A stretch of 64,000 nucleotides of DNA from Gillisia sp. CAL575 (lineage in GTDB: Bacteria > Bacteroidota > Bacteroidia > Flavobacteriales > Flavobacteriaceae). How positions within the stretch are numbered: position 1 is the first letter of the stretch; each line of letters starts with the position of its first letter. This document shows positions 1-7,835 of this stretch, in pieces. Under the pieces are notes generated by a model, which did not search any database, had not been told where the DNA came from, and saw nothing but the letters and a program-made list of their open reading frames with translations. A program made the position numbers and the translations under genes. The stretch lies in assembly GCF_000403785.1 (NCBI RefSeq), contig NZ_APHJ01000021.1:62001-126000 (forward strand), given 5' to 3'.

Positions 1-1
1 A

Positions 2-412
2 TTACCCAAAAAGGCACAAAAAGAGCTTAATGAAGTTATCGAGAAGACCAAAAATAATAATAGAATGATCCTAACTTTAGCTTTAAGCTATGGTTCTAGA
101 GAAGAATTGATTCATGCAGTTAAGGATATTAGTCAAAAAGTAAAAAATGAGGAATTATCTTTAGATGCTATTGATGAATCAATTATAAATCAGCATCTTT
201 ACACCCAAAATTTACCAGACGTAGATTTACTGATTCGTACTAGTGGCGAACAACGAATAAGTAACTTTTTATTATGGCAAATAGCATACGCAGAATTATA
301 TTTTAGCAAGATTTTATGGCCGGATTTTCGTAGAGAAGATTTATATGAGGCCATTTATAATTATCAAACGAGAGAACGAAGATTTGGAAAAACCAGTGAG
401 CAGATTAGTTAA
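2..412 (+). CDS. uppS: Isoprenyl (undecaprenyl diphosphate) synthase, 3' part only
   Basis: This is the C-terminal part of a cis-prenyltransferase that makes the C55 lipid carrier for peptidoglycan and other envelope polymers at the inner face of the cytoplasmic membrane. The frame is open to the left window edge, so the start lies outside. The family signature near the end is clear: RTSGEQRISNFLLWQ followed by AYAELYF and WPDF, which contributes the diphosphate-binding arginines. The reading frame ends 7 bases before the bamA start, so the two are probably co-transcribed; uppS next to bamA is a common bacterial arrangement. Identity is firm; only the missing N terminus limits the call. Confidence 0.93.
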   Translation, partial: LPKKAQKELNEVIEKTKNNNRMILTLALSYGSREELIHAVKDISQKVKNEELSLDAIDESIINQHLYTQNLPDVDLLIRTSGEQRISNFLLWQIAYAELYFSKILWPDFRREDLYEAIYNYQTRERRFGKTSEQIS

Positions 413-419
413 TACAAAC

Positions 420-3056
420 ATGTCAAAAAAGTTTTTAAGCCTTTTGGCATTTTGTTTTTTGTATACCCTATCATTTCAGGCACAAGATTTACCGCTAGGT
501 GGAGGAAGTAAATATACAATAGGAAAGATTGAAGTAACAGGAACAGTTAGTTATAACGAACAAACTGTAGTAGCCTATACAGGCTTAAAATCTGGTGATG
601 AAATTTTTATTCCTGGCGATAAAATTAGTAAGGTCCTTAAGAAATTATGGGATCTTGGTCTATTTAGTGATATTAATTTTTACGTTACCAATATAGAGGG
701 AAATGTTGCAGATCTTGAACTTGAAATTCAGGAAGTTCCAGCTTTAGCAGAAGTGAGAATTCAAGGAATAAAGAAGAAATCCACTCAGGAGGAACTAATA
801 AAAGAGAATTCTTTAACTCCGGGTTCAAAGGTTACAGAAAATCTTACCACTACAACTAAGAACTTCATAGAGAACAAGTATAAAAAAGAAGGCTATTTTA
901 ATACCAAAGTAGTTATTAGTACTACACCAATTGTAGACACTACTGGTACCAACAAGGTTAACATGGTCGTTAATGTAGATCAAGGTGAGAAAGTTAAGGT
1001 TGGAGACATTGAATTTATTGGTAACGATGAGCTGAGTGATGCCAAACTTAAAGGTGCAATGAGCAACACTAAAGAGAAGAATTTCTTTAGAGTATGGAAA
1101 AGATCTAAGTTCAATTTTGATGATTTTGAAGCAGATAAGGTTGGAATCATAAACAAGTATAAAGAAAACGGATTTAGAGATGCAAGAATAGTATCTGACA
1201 CTCTATTAATTAAAGACCCTAAGACCGTTGCATTACAACTTCAGGTAGAAGAAGGAAACAAACATTATATTGGAAATATAGATTTCGTTGGAAATGTGGT
1301 GTATTCAGATGACCTATTAACAAGATTTCTTGGTATTAGCAAAGGGGATGTTTACAATGGGGTTTTGTTAGAAAAAAGAATCTCAGATCCATCCAAGCCG
1401 GATTCTCAGGACATCGCAAATCAATACAAAAACAACGGTTATTTATTTGCTCAAATAAATACCGTAGAAACTAAAGTTTATAATGACACTATAGATTTTG
1501 AAATAAGAATTGTAGAAGGAAAAGAAGCGTACTTCAATAAAATTAGCGTTGTTGGTAATACAAAAACGAAAGATCATGTAGTCTATCGTGAATTACGCAC
1601 TAAACCAGGTCAAAAATATAGTCAAGAAAACGTAGTTAGAACTATTAGAGAGATAGGTCAGCTTGGATTCTTTGATGCAGAAAACGTGCAGCCAAACTTT
1701 CTAAATGTAGATCCTAACAGTGGAACTTTAGATATGGAATACGCTGTTGTAGAGGCTGGAGCAAGCCAAATAGAACTACAAGGTGGTTATGGTGGTGGTG
1801 GTTTTATTGGAACTTTAGGTCTATCTTTTAATAACTTCTCTATAGCAGGGATACTTGACAAAGATGCTTATCAACCAATTCCAATGGGAGATGGTCAGAA
1901 ATTATCTTTAAGAGCACAAGCAAGTATTTATTATCAAACCTACAGTCTATCTTTTGTAGAACCATGGCTAGGTGGTAAAAAACCAAAGAGTTTATCTACA
2001 TCTTTTTCTTATACTAGACAGTTCCTTTATGACCCAACAAGAGGGAAAGCAGATAAGTCTAGAAGTTTTGATATTCTGGGGGTAAATGTTGGTCTTGCTA
2101 AGAGATTACAGTGGCCAGATGATTACTTTACATTATCTCAATCTGTAGGTTTCCAGAGATATGATTTAAATAATTATAACACTGGATTATTCACTTTTGG
2201 AGATGGTTTTTCTAACAACCTTACTTATACCATTGGATTAAGCAGAAATAGTAAAGGAATAAATCCAATATTCCCAACTGTAGGTTCAGAGTTTAATTTT
2301 ATAGCAAAATTTACTCCCCCTTATTCACTTTGGAATGGAACAGATTATAATGATCTTGAGAACCAAAGAGAATTTCAATTAGAAGATGATAATGGAAATC
2401 TTTTAAATTCAGATGGATTAAGGCTAAGAGAAGGAGATTTGCCTGTGGGTGATCAATCCAAAATAGATCAGGAAAAATTTAAATGGTTAGAGTTTTACAA
2501 AATAAAATTTGATGCTGCATGGTACACCACCCTATTTAATTTAGGACCTAAAGGACCTCTAGTATTGAAAACAGCTGTAGAATATGGTTTCTTAGGTGCT
2601 TACAATAATGATCGTGGAATTCCACCTTTCGAGCGTTTCTATCTAGGTGGAAATGGAATGGGAACTTACAGTTTAGATGGAAGAGAAAGTATCGCTCTAA
2701 GAGGTTACCCAGATCAATCCCTAGTGCCTTTAGATAGAACAAGTTTAAGCCAGGCTAGTAATGTAGATGGAGCAACTATCTATAACAAGTATTCCTTAGA
2801 ATTAAGATACCCAATAACTCTAAAACCCGCCGCATCTATTTACGGTTTAATGTTCATAGAAGGTGGAGCATCTTATGATAATTTTAGAGACTTTAATCCA
2901 TTCCAACTAAACAGATCTGCCGGTGCAGGGTTAAGGGTTTTTATGCCTCAATTTGGATTATTGGGAATTGACTTTGGATATGGTTTTGACCCTGTTCCTG
3001 GAGGATCATCACCAAATGGTTGGGAAACTCACTTTATAATCGGACAGCAATTCTAG
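420..3056 (+). CDS. bamA: Outer-membrane protein assembly factor BamA (Omp85)
   Basis: BamA is the central barrel of the machine that inserts beta-barrel proteins into the outer membrane. I chose ATG 420 (878 residues) over the in-frame ATG at 345: it follows the uppS stop and gives a normal signal peptide (MSKKFLSLLAFCFLYTLSFQ, then AQ). Residues about 30-430 hold repeated POTRA domains, visible as recurring motifs of the type IGxIxFxGN and VxEGxxxxxxxIxxxGN. From about 430 the barrel begins with a glycine-rich segment (GGYGGGG) and the protein ends in an aromatic residue (IIGQQF), typical of outer-membrane barrels. Two OmpH/Skp periplasmic chaperones follow directly, as in many Gram-negative bacteria. 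Confidence 0.95.
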   Translation: MSKKFLSLLAFCFLYTLSFQAQDLPLGGGSKYTIGKIEVTGTVSYNEQTVVAYTGLKSGDEIFIPGDKISKVLKKLWDLGLFSDINFYVTNIEGNVADLELEIQEVPALAEVRIQGIKKKSTQEELIKENSLTPGSKVTENLTTTTKNFIENKYKKEGYFNTKVVISTTPIVDTTGTNKVNMVVNVDQGEKVKVGDIEFIGNDELSDAKLKGAMSNTKEKNFFRVWKRSKFNFDDFEADKVGIINKYKENGFRDARIVSDTLLIKDPKTVALQLQVEEGNKHYIGNIDFVGNVVYSDDLLTRFLGISKGDVYNGVLLEKRISDPSKPDSQDIANQYKNNGYLFAQINTVETKVYNDTIDFEIRIVEGKEAYFNKISVVGNTKTKDHVVYRELRTKPGQKYSQENVVRTIREIGQLGFFDAENVQPNFLNVDPNSGTLDMEYAVVEAGASQIELQGGYGGGGFIGTLGLSFNNFSIAGILDKDAYQPIPMGDGQKLSLRAQASIYYQTYSLSFVEPWLGGKKPKSLSTSFSYTRQFLYDPTRGKADKSRSFDILGVNVGLAKRLQWPDDYFTLSQSVGFQRYDLNNYNTGLFTFGDGFSNNLTYTIGLSRNSKGINPIFPTVGSEFNFIAKFTPPYSLWNGTDYNDLENQREFQLEDDNGNLLNSDGLRLREGDLPVGDQSKIDQEKFKWLEFYKIKFDAAWYTTLFNLGPKGPLVLKTAVEYGFLGAYNNDRGIPPFERFYLGGNGMGTYSLDGRESIALRGYPDQSLVPLDRTSLSQASNVDGATIYNKYSLELRYPITLKPAASIYGLMFIEGGASYDNFRDFNPFQLNRSAGAGLRVFMPQFGLLGIDFGYGFDPVPGGSSPNGWETHFIIGQQF

Positions 3057-3075
3057 GTTTGGCACGATTATTTCT
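3054..3075 (+). promoter_or_regulatory. Possible promoter: TAGGTTTG overlapping a sigma-54-like -24 box
   Basis: The bamA stop codon is the start of TAGGTTTG, which fits the Bacteroidota -7 consensus TAnnTTTG. The same bases continue into TTGGCACG (3059-3066), a full match to the -24 element of sigma-54 promoters. At the correct spacing the -12 element reads TTTCT instead of TTGCA, so it is degenerate. Either reading would put transcription start close to the ompH start at 3088. No clear -33 box was seen. Confidence 0.35.
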
Positions 3076-3087
3076 AATAGCACTACT

Positions 3088-3912
3088 ATGAAACGTCAAG
3101 TTTTTATTCTACTAGTTTTTTTAGCAGGATTTCAGCCATTAGTTCAGGCTCAGAAACCTAACAGAATCGCTTATATAGATATGGAATTTATCTTGGCAAA
3201 CGTTCCTGAATATAATGAAGCTTCAGCTCAACTGGAAGAACGAGTTCAACAATGGAAAATGGAGTTGGACAGAGATCTAAAAAAAGTGGAAGCAATGCAA
3301 ATTGCTCTGGAACAAGAAAGACCTTTATTAACTAAGGAGCTTATTGAAGAAAGAGAAGCTACTATCGCTTTTGAAGAATCTAAAATTTCAGAATATCAAC
3401 AAAAACGTTTTGGATCTAATGGAGATTTTTTACTTCAGAAGAAACAATTGATAAAGCCAATCCAAGATCAGGTATTTAATGCGATCCAGGAAATAGGCAC
3501 TCAAAGAAATTACGACTATATTTTTGACAGAACATCTAATGTTGGTATGGTTTTTTCAGCAGAAAAACATAATATTAGTGATCAGGTTTTAAGGATAATT
3601 ACTAGAGCTTCTAAAAGAGAACAATTGAGTTCTAGAGGTGAGATTGCTGAAATGGAGATCGAAGAGAATCGTACTGTTGAGGAAGATGTGGAAATTGAAG
3701 AGAAAGCACAAGCAGTAAAAGAAGTTCAAGATGAACGTGAAGCTTTAATTGAAGCTAGAAAACAAGAAAAAGATTCGATTAGAGCTGTGAAGCAAAGAGA
3801 ATTTGACGAGAGAAGAGCTAAGATATTAGAAGATAGACAACGTAAGAAAGATTCTATAGATGATGTTCGGAAACGAAAAATTGAAGACATGAAAACTAAA
3901 GATAACGATTAA
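3088..3912 (+). CDS. OmpH/Skp family periplasmic chaperone with long charged C-terminal tail
   Basis: It has a signal peptide (residues 1-21, ending VQAQ) and then the OmpH/Skp fold: IAYIDMEFILANVPEY at the start, a long coiled coil, and the closing strand NYDYIFDRTSNVGMVF near residue 155. Skp-type proteins hold unfolded outer-membrane proteins in the periplasm and hand them to BamA, encoded just upstream. At 274 residues it is about 100 longer than the usual 160-170. The extra part (about 190-274) is almost entirely charged, rich in Glu, Lys and Arg with recurring RKKDSI-like segments, and probably helical. The function of this tail is unknown. A second, normal-length paralogue follows. Confidence 0.87.
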   Translation: MKRQVFILLVFLAGFQPLVQAQKPNRIAYIDMEFILANVPEYNEASAQLEERVQQWKMELDRDLKKVEAMQIALEQERPLLTKELIEEREATIAFEESKISEYQQKRFGSNGDFLLQKKQLIKPIQDQVFNAIQEIGTQRNYDYIFDRTSNVGMVFSAEKHNISDQVLRIITRASKREQLSSRGEIAEMEIEENRTVEEDVEIEEKAQAVKEVQDEREALIEARKQEKDSIRAVKQREFDERRAKILEDRQRKKDSIDDVRKRKIEDMKTKDND

Positions 3913-3956
3913 TAAATAACGCAAACCTTTAACACTTAACAATTAATACATTAAAA

Positions 3957-4466
3957 ATGAAACAATTCAGAACCCTTTTTATAGCAGTAGCTTTAATAAT
4001 CGGAGCAACAGCTTTTACAAATGCACAATCCAAGGTTGCTCACGTAGCATCTCAAGAACTAGTTGAAACTATGCCAGCTTACAAAGAAGCAATGAGTCAA
4101 TTAGAAAAATTACAAAAAACTTACGATGCTGAGATCAGAGATATGATGACTGAAGCACAAAAAACAATGCAACGTTACGAATCTGAAGCTGCTACTAAGA
4201 CAGAAGAAGAAAACGGAAAAAGAGCTCAAGAATTACAAGGAACTCAAAGAAGAATCCAAGAACACGGACAAAAAGCACAACAAGATCTTCAGAAAAAAGA
4301 ACTTGACCTTTTAAAGCCTGTTTATGAGAAAGCTCGTGTTGCAATCCAAAAAGTTGCAAGAGCTAAAGGATACGATTACGTTCTAGACTCTTCTAACGGA
4401 GCTGGTGTGATCATGGCAGATGGTTTTAATTTAATGCCAGATGTGAAGAAAGAATTAGGAATGTAA
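3957..4466 (+). CDS. OmpH/Skp family periplasmic chaperone
   Basis: A normal-length Skp family protein (169 residues) with a cleavable signal peptide ending TNAQ. The mature protein starts with SKVAHVASQELVETMPAY, has a central Gln/Glu/Lys-rich coiled coil, and ends with the conserved YDYVLDSSNGAGVIMADG segment. It is the second of two tandem Skp genes behind bamA and most likely assists outer-membrane protein folding. Forty-four bases separate it from its paralogue, and a strong intrinsic terminator lies 24 bases after its stop, so it is probably the last gene of the uppS-bamA unit. Confidence 0.9.
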   Translation: MKQFRTLFIAVALIIGATAFTNAQSKVAHVASQELVETMPAYKEAMSQLEKLQKTYDAEIRDMMTEAQKTMQRYESEAATKTEEENGKRAQELQGTQRRIQEHGQKAQQDLQKKELDLLKPVYEKARVAIQKVARAKGYDYVLDSSNGAGVIMADGFNLMPDVKKELGM

Positions 4467-4489
4467 TATTTTCTAAATAATAATTCATA

Positions 4490-4517
4490 AAACTGCGCTT
4501 CCTTGAAGCGCAGTTTT
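4490..4517 (+). terminator. Intrinsic terminator after the bamA-ompH unit
   Basis: A perfect 12-base stem (AAACTGCGCTTC, 4490-4501, pairing with GAAGCGCAGTTT, 4505-4516) with a 3-base loop is followed by a T-rich run. The run merges with the TAnnTTTG box of murI. Confidence 0.9.
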
Positions 4518-4525
4518 TATTTTTG
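4518..4525 (+). promoter_or_regulatory. Bacteroidota -7 box of murI
   Basis: TATTTTTG matches TAnnTTTG exactly and ends five bases before the murI ATG. Transcription would start at or next to the start codon, giving a leaderless or nearly leaderless message. The box is built from the T run of the preceding terminator. I saw no clear -33 element. Confidence 0.5.
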
Positions 4526-4530
4526 TACCA

Positions 4531-5325
4531 ATGAGTAATTCTAATCCCATTGGTTTTTTTGATTCTGGCGTAGGTGGTACTTCCATTTGGAAGGAAGTAA
4601 TACAACTATTACCAAATGAGAACAGCATCTATCTCTCAGATAGTATAAATGCTCCGTATGGAGAAAAGACAGTTCAAGAAATTATCGCTTTAAGTAAAAA
4701 AAATACTGAAAAGCTTATAGCCATGGGTTGTAAAATTATTGTTGTTGCCTGCAACACTGCCACCACTAATGCCATCCAAATTTTAAGAACTACTTATTCC
4801 CTCCCAATAATTGGTATAGAACCAGCAATTAAGCCTGCAGCTTTAAAATCTCAAACAAAATCTATTGGGATACTTGCTACAAAAGGAACACTTTCTAGCA
4901 AGCTTTTCTCTAAAACCTCTGAGTTATACTCCAAAAACATAAATATTATAGAGGTGGTTGGAAATGGATTGGTAAGCCTAATTGAACAAGGCAAACAGGA
5001 TTCTGCTGAAACTAAAGAACTTTTGTCCAAACTTCTAAAACCAATGTTGATTGCTAAAGTGGATTACCTTGTTTTAGGTTGCAGCCACTACCCCTATTTA
5101 CTTCCAGCTTTAAAAGAGATCTTACCTGCAGAGGTTAGCATAATAGATTCTGGTGAAGCCGTGGCAAGACAAACTAAAAAAGTGCTTTTAGAGAACGATC
5201 TCATGAATAATTCTATTGATAAACCTAAACACTTGCTTTTTAGCAATGCAAACCCAAAGGTATTAGCAAAGCTTGTAAATGGTGAAGCTGCAGAACTTAG
5301 TGAAGTTTCTTATCTGGAATTTTAA
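4531..5325 (+). CDS. murI: Glutamate racemase
   Basis: It interconverts L- and D-glutamate, supplying D-glutamate for peptidoglycan precursors in the cytoplasm. The Asp/Glu racemase motifs are all present: FFDSGVGGTS at the N terminus, the first catalytic cysteine in VVACNTATTNA (about residue 74), and the second in LGCSHYPYL with its adjacent histidine (about residue 185). Length (264) is normal. It sits behind the envelope-assembly genes but is separated from them by a terminator and has its own -7 box. Its 3' end overlaps the convergent porP-like gene by four bases. Confidence 0.95.
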   Translation: MSNSNPIGFFDSGVGGTSIWKEVIQLLPNENSIYLSDSINAPYGEKTVQEIIALSKKNTEKLIAMGCKIIVVACNTATTNAIQILRTTYSLPIIGIEPAIKPAALKSQTKSIGILATKGTLSSKLFSKTSELYSKNINIIEVVGNGLVSLIEQGKQDSAETKELLSKLLKPMLIAKVDYLVLGCSHYPYLLPALKEILPAEVSIIDSGEAVARQTKKVLLENDLMNNSIDKPKHLLFSNANPKVLAKLVNGEAAELSEVSYLEF

Positions 5326-6320
5326 TTGATAGCCGGGCACTTACAATCATATCTTCCTCGATCTCTACCAAAATCATAGCCTAAGGTAATTTGATGAAAT
5401 CCGCTGTTACTTAGAACGATCGAGTTAAGTTGATGTGAATAAGTATAGGCGAAAAGGAATTTTTTGTATTCTAACCCAATAAACGGAGTTACATATTGTA
5501 GTTGTTGATTTTCGATTTTTGAACCGTCCGTAGTATATTCTGCACCTTCAAAACTTCGTCTATAAGAAACACCTCCAAAAATATCACCAAAATCTAAAGT
5601 TTTATAAGCCTTTAAGTTGGCATCCAATGATTTTTCTGAAGTTTGCTCTCTAAGCTGAAATAAGAGTGATGGCTCAAAACTCCATTCACTATTATCCTTA
5701 GTATACACATAACCTGTAGAAAACAAATATTTACGCTGATTGTTAGGCACTGCATCAGAATAGAATAAATCTCTACTTACTGGAAGTATGTTTTTGGCAG
5801 TGGCATGTGCGAAAAAATCTAAATAATAATAAGAAATTCCAACATCCATATTGGCATAGATATCTGAAGGATTTCCTCCACCAATTAGTGGATCGAAGTC
5901 TGTGAATCCAGATTGATCCAGACTGTGTTGTATAACGCCGAGGCTTATCCCGAAAGAAAACTGATTAAGATCCAATTCACTTCGAGACAGCAATAGGTGA
6001 TAAGCCAAAGTCGCATAAGCACCTTGTTTAGAGTAGTTTCCATTCTTATCGTTGAACGCAATTGCTCCAATCCCTATTTTCTCCCCTACTCTCCCATTAA
6101 CACTTAAAGTTTGTAAACTTGGCGCGTCTTTCACGTCAAACCACTGTTGTCTAGCAGTAAGTCTAATTTTATTAAAGTTTGCGGCTCCCGCCATTGAGGG
6201 ATGTAGTAAATATAGGTTGTCTGTTAAATAATCTGAATAGGTTGGTATTACCTCTTGTGCTTTAGAGGAAGTAGCAACAAAGAATGACAAGAAAAAACTA
6301 AAGTAAAGACATAATTTCAT
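5322..6320 (-). CDS. PorP/SprF family outer-membrane protein (type IX secretion)
   Basis: A 332-residue predicted outer-membrane barrel with signal peptide (ending SSKAQ) and the family start YLLHPSMAGAANFNKIRLT followed by RQQW. Such proteins are often encoded with large type IX-secreted surface proteins or with the motility proteins and help attach or export a partner at the cell surface. The C-terminal half contains repeated aromatic, alternating strands, and the chain ends unusually with a Cys-containing tail (GRYDCKCPAIN). There is no partner adhesin gene next to it; the neighbours are murI and nfu. Several paralogues are normal in one genome, so I do not call it sprF itself. Confidence 0.85.
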   Translation of the reverse strand: MKLCLYFSFFLSFFVATSSKAQEVIPTYSDYLTDNLYLLHPSMAGAANFNKIRLTARQQWFDVKDAPSLQTLSVNGRVGEKIGIGAIAFNDKNGNYSKQGAYATLAYHLLLSRSELDLNQFSFGISLGVIQHSLDQSGFTDFDPLIGGGNPSDIYANMDVGISYYYLDFFAHATAKNILPVSRDLFYSDAVPNNQRKYLFSTGYVYTKDNSEWSFEPSLLFQLREQTSEKSLDANLKAYKTLDFGDIFGGVSYRRSFEGAEYTTDGSKIENQQLQYVTPFIGLEYKKFLFAYTYSHQLNSIVLSNSGFHQITLGYDFGRDRGRYDCKCPAIN

Positions 6321-6444
6321 TAAAATAAATCATTTTAAAAGCACTTATAGCTTTATGATTTCAGAATATAGAGATATAGGTTAAGACTATACGCTCAACC
6401 AGAATAACAATTGTAAATATAGAGATTACCGAACTTTGTTTTAG

Positions 6445-6452
6445 TAATTTTG
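6445..6452 (+). promoter_or_regulatory. -7 box upstream of the nfu-like gene
   Basis: TAATTTTG fits TAnnTTTG and lies 16 bases before ATG 6469, leaving a leader of about 10 bases. It supports 6469 rather than an upstream start. No good -33 box was found at normal spacing. Confidence 0.45.
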
Positions 6453-6468
6453 CAACAAAATATTGAAG

Positions 6469-7398
6469 ATGAATAAATATACTATTAATATAGAGCCTAC
6501 ATCAAATCCGGCGATCGTTAAGTTTGAAACAAATCAGTTTTTAACAAGACATGAAAGTTTTGAATTTGGAAACATTGAGGAAGCACAAAAATCCCCATTG
6601 GCACAGCAATTATTTCATTTACCTTTTGTAAAGACTGTTTTTATAGCTCAGAATTTTATTGCTATAGAAAAATATAATATCATTGAATGGGCAGATGTAC
6701 AAGAAGAAGTTTCAGAGCAATTATTGGATTTTTTAAATAATGATGGAGTTATATTAAAAACTGAGGACAATACAACTTCAACTTCAAAAAAAGTACCTGT
6801 AACTGTTTACGCTGAAACTACTCCAAATCCATCGGTAATGAGATTTGTAGCGAACAAAAAATTAGTGATCGCTCCTACTGAATTCAAAAATATAGATGCG
6901 ACTGCAAATGCACCTATTGCAAGAGAATTATTCAATTTTCCATTCGTAAAAGAAATTTTTATAGATGAGAATTATATTTCTATCAATAAGTACGATATCG
7001 CAAACTGGGATGAGATCGCAATGGAGTTGCGTGAATTTATCACTAAGTACATTCAAGATGGGAAAGACATCGTTCTAAAAGAGACTTTAAAAACTCCTGC
7101 TGAAGCGGACCAAGGTTCAGAACAAACAAACCCATCTGTATCAACGGAAAATCTGGATCCTGTCTCCAAGCAAGTGATAGACATTTTAGAAGAATATATA
7201 AAACCCGCAGTAGCAAGTGATGGTGGAAATATAATGTTCGATTCTTATAATGAAGAAACCAAAACCGTAAAAGTTGTATTACAAGGCGCTTGTAGTGGAT
7301 GCCCATCTTCTACTGCTACTTTAAAAAATGGAATTGAAACCATGATGCGTGATATGCTAGCAGGCAAAGTAGAATATGTTGAAGCAGTGAACGGATAA
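6469..7398 (+). CDS. NifU/Nfu-type Fe-S cluster scaffold with two N-terminal Nfu domains
   Basis: Nfu proteins carry Fe-S clusters to apo-proteins in the cytoplasm. This 309-residue protein has two consecutive Nfu N-terminal domains (about 1-95 and 110-205; each shows a PTxNPxxxxF start, a PLAQQLF or PIARELF helix and FPFVKxxFIxxNxI), then a linker, then the C-terminal NifU domain with the cluster-binding CSGCPSS motif (CxxC). The ATG at 6469 is preferred over a TTG two codons upstream. A single N-terminal domain is usual in mitochondrial and many bacterial Nfu proteins, so the tandem copy is notable. The target proteins cannot be told from context. Confidence 0.9.
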   Translation: MNKYTINIEPTSNPAIVKFETNQFLTRHESFEFGNIEEAQKSPLAQQLFHLPFVKTVFIAQNFIAIEKYNIIEWADVQEEVSEQLLDFLNNDGVILKTEDNTTSTSKKVPVTVYAETTPNPSVMRFVANKKLVIAPTEFKNIDATANAPIARELFNFPFVKEIFIDENYISINKYDIANWDEIAMELREFITKYIQDGKDIVLKETLKTPAEADQGSEQTNPSVSTENLDPVSKQVIDILEEYIKPAVASDGGNIMFDSYNEETKTVKVVLQGACSGCPSSTATLKNGIETMMRDMLAGKVEYVEAVNG

Positions 7399-7510
7399 TA
7401 TTTTCATTCTCTAATCAAGGATTTTCATTTAACAAAGCTTTATAAACAAGATCTACATAATTTAGTAACTTAGGTAGGTATTTAGTAATAATCTATTTAA
7501 AAGAAATATT

Positions 7511-7711
7511 ATGCCAATAATTAAAGTGATTGAAGTAATGGCAACCTCAAGCGATGGTTGGGAAGACGCAGCAAAAAATGCTGTAAAGCATGCAGCAAAA
7601 ACAGTAAAAAATATTAAATCTGTTTATATAAAAGATCAGAGCGCACGAGTACAAGGTGAAAATCTAACCGAATATCGTGTCAACGTGAAAATCTCCTTTG
7701 AAGTGAGCTAA
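7511..7711 (+). CDS. Dodecin family flavin-binding protein
   Basis: A 66-residue protein matching dodecins, which form hollow dodecamers that store or buffer flavins. The diagnostic start VIKVIEV-like segment (IIKVIEVMATSSDGWEDA), the central NIKSVYIKDQ strand and the end YRVNVKISFEV are present. Dodecins are small soluble cytosolic proteins, and the length is normal. The spacing to the upstream nfu gene (112 bases) suggests separate transcription, and a long hairpin follows. Confidence 0.9.
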   Translation: MPIIKVIEVMATSSDGWEDAAKNAVKHAAKTVKNIKSVYIKDQSARVQGENLTEYRVNVKISFEVS

Positions 7712-7734
7712 AGTTTTCTTTCAAAAAAAATAGT

Positions 7735-7803
7735 AGAGCTAATAACAAGTAATTTTAATTGCCTTTTGGACTGAAATACTTGTTATTAGCTCTGTTTGTT
7801 TTA
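7735..7803 (+). terminator. Long hairpin, probable terminator after the dodecin gene
   Basis: AGAGCTAATAACAAGTA (7735-7751) pairs perfectly over 17 bases with TACTTGTTATTAGCTCT (7777-7793); the loop is 25 bases. The following bases are T-rich (GTTTGTTTT) but not a pure run, so termination strength is uncertain. Confidence 0.5.
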
Positions 7804-7835
7804 AACAATTCTTTTATTTCATTATATTATTCTTT

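Noticed and set aside
345-419. Longer N terminus for BamA from an upstream in-frame ATG
   Set aside because: It overlaps the end of uppS and would bury the signal peptide; ATG 420 gives a normal one.
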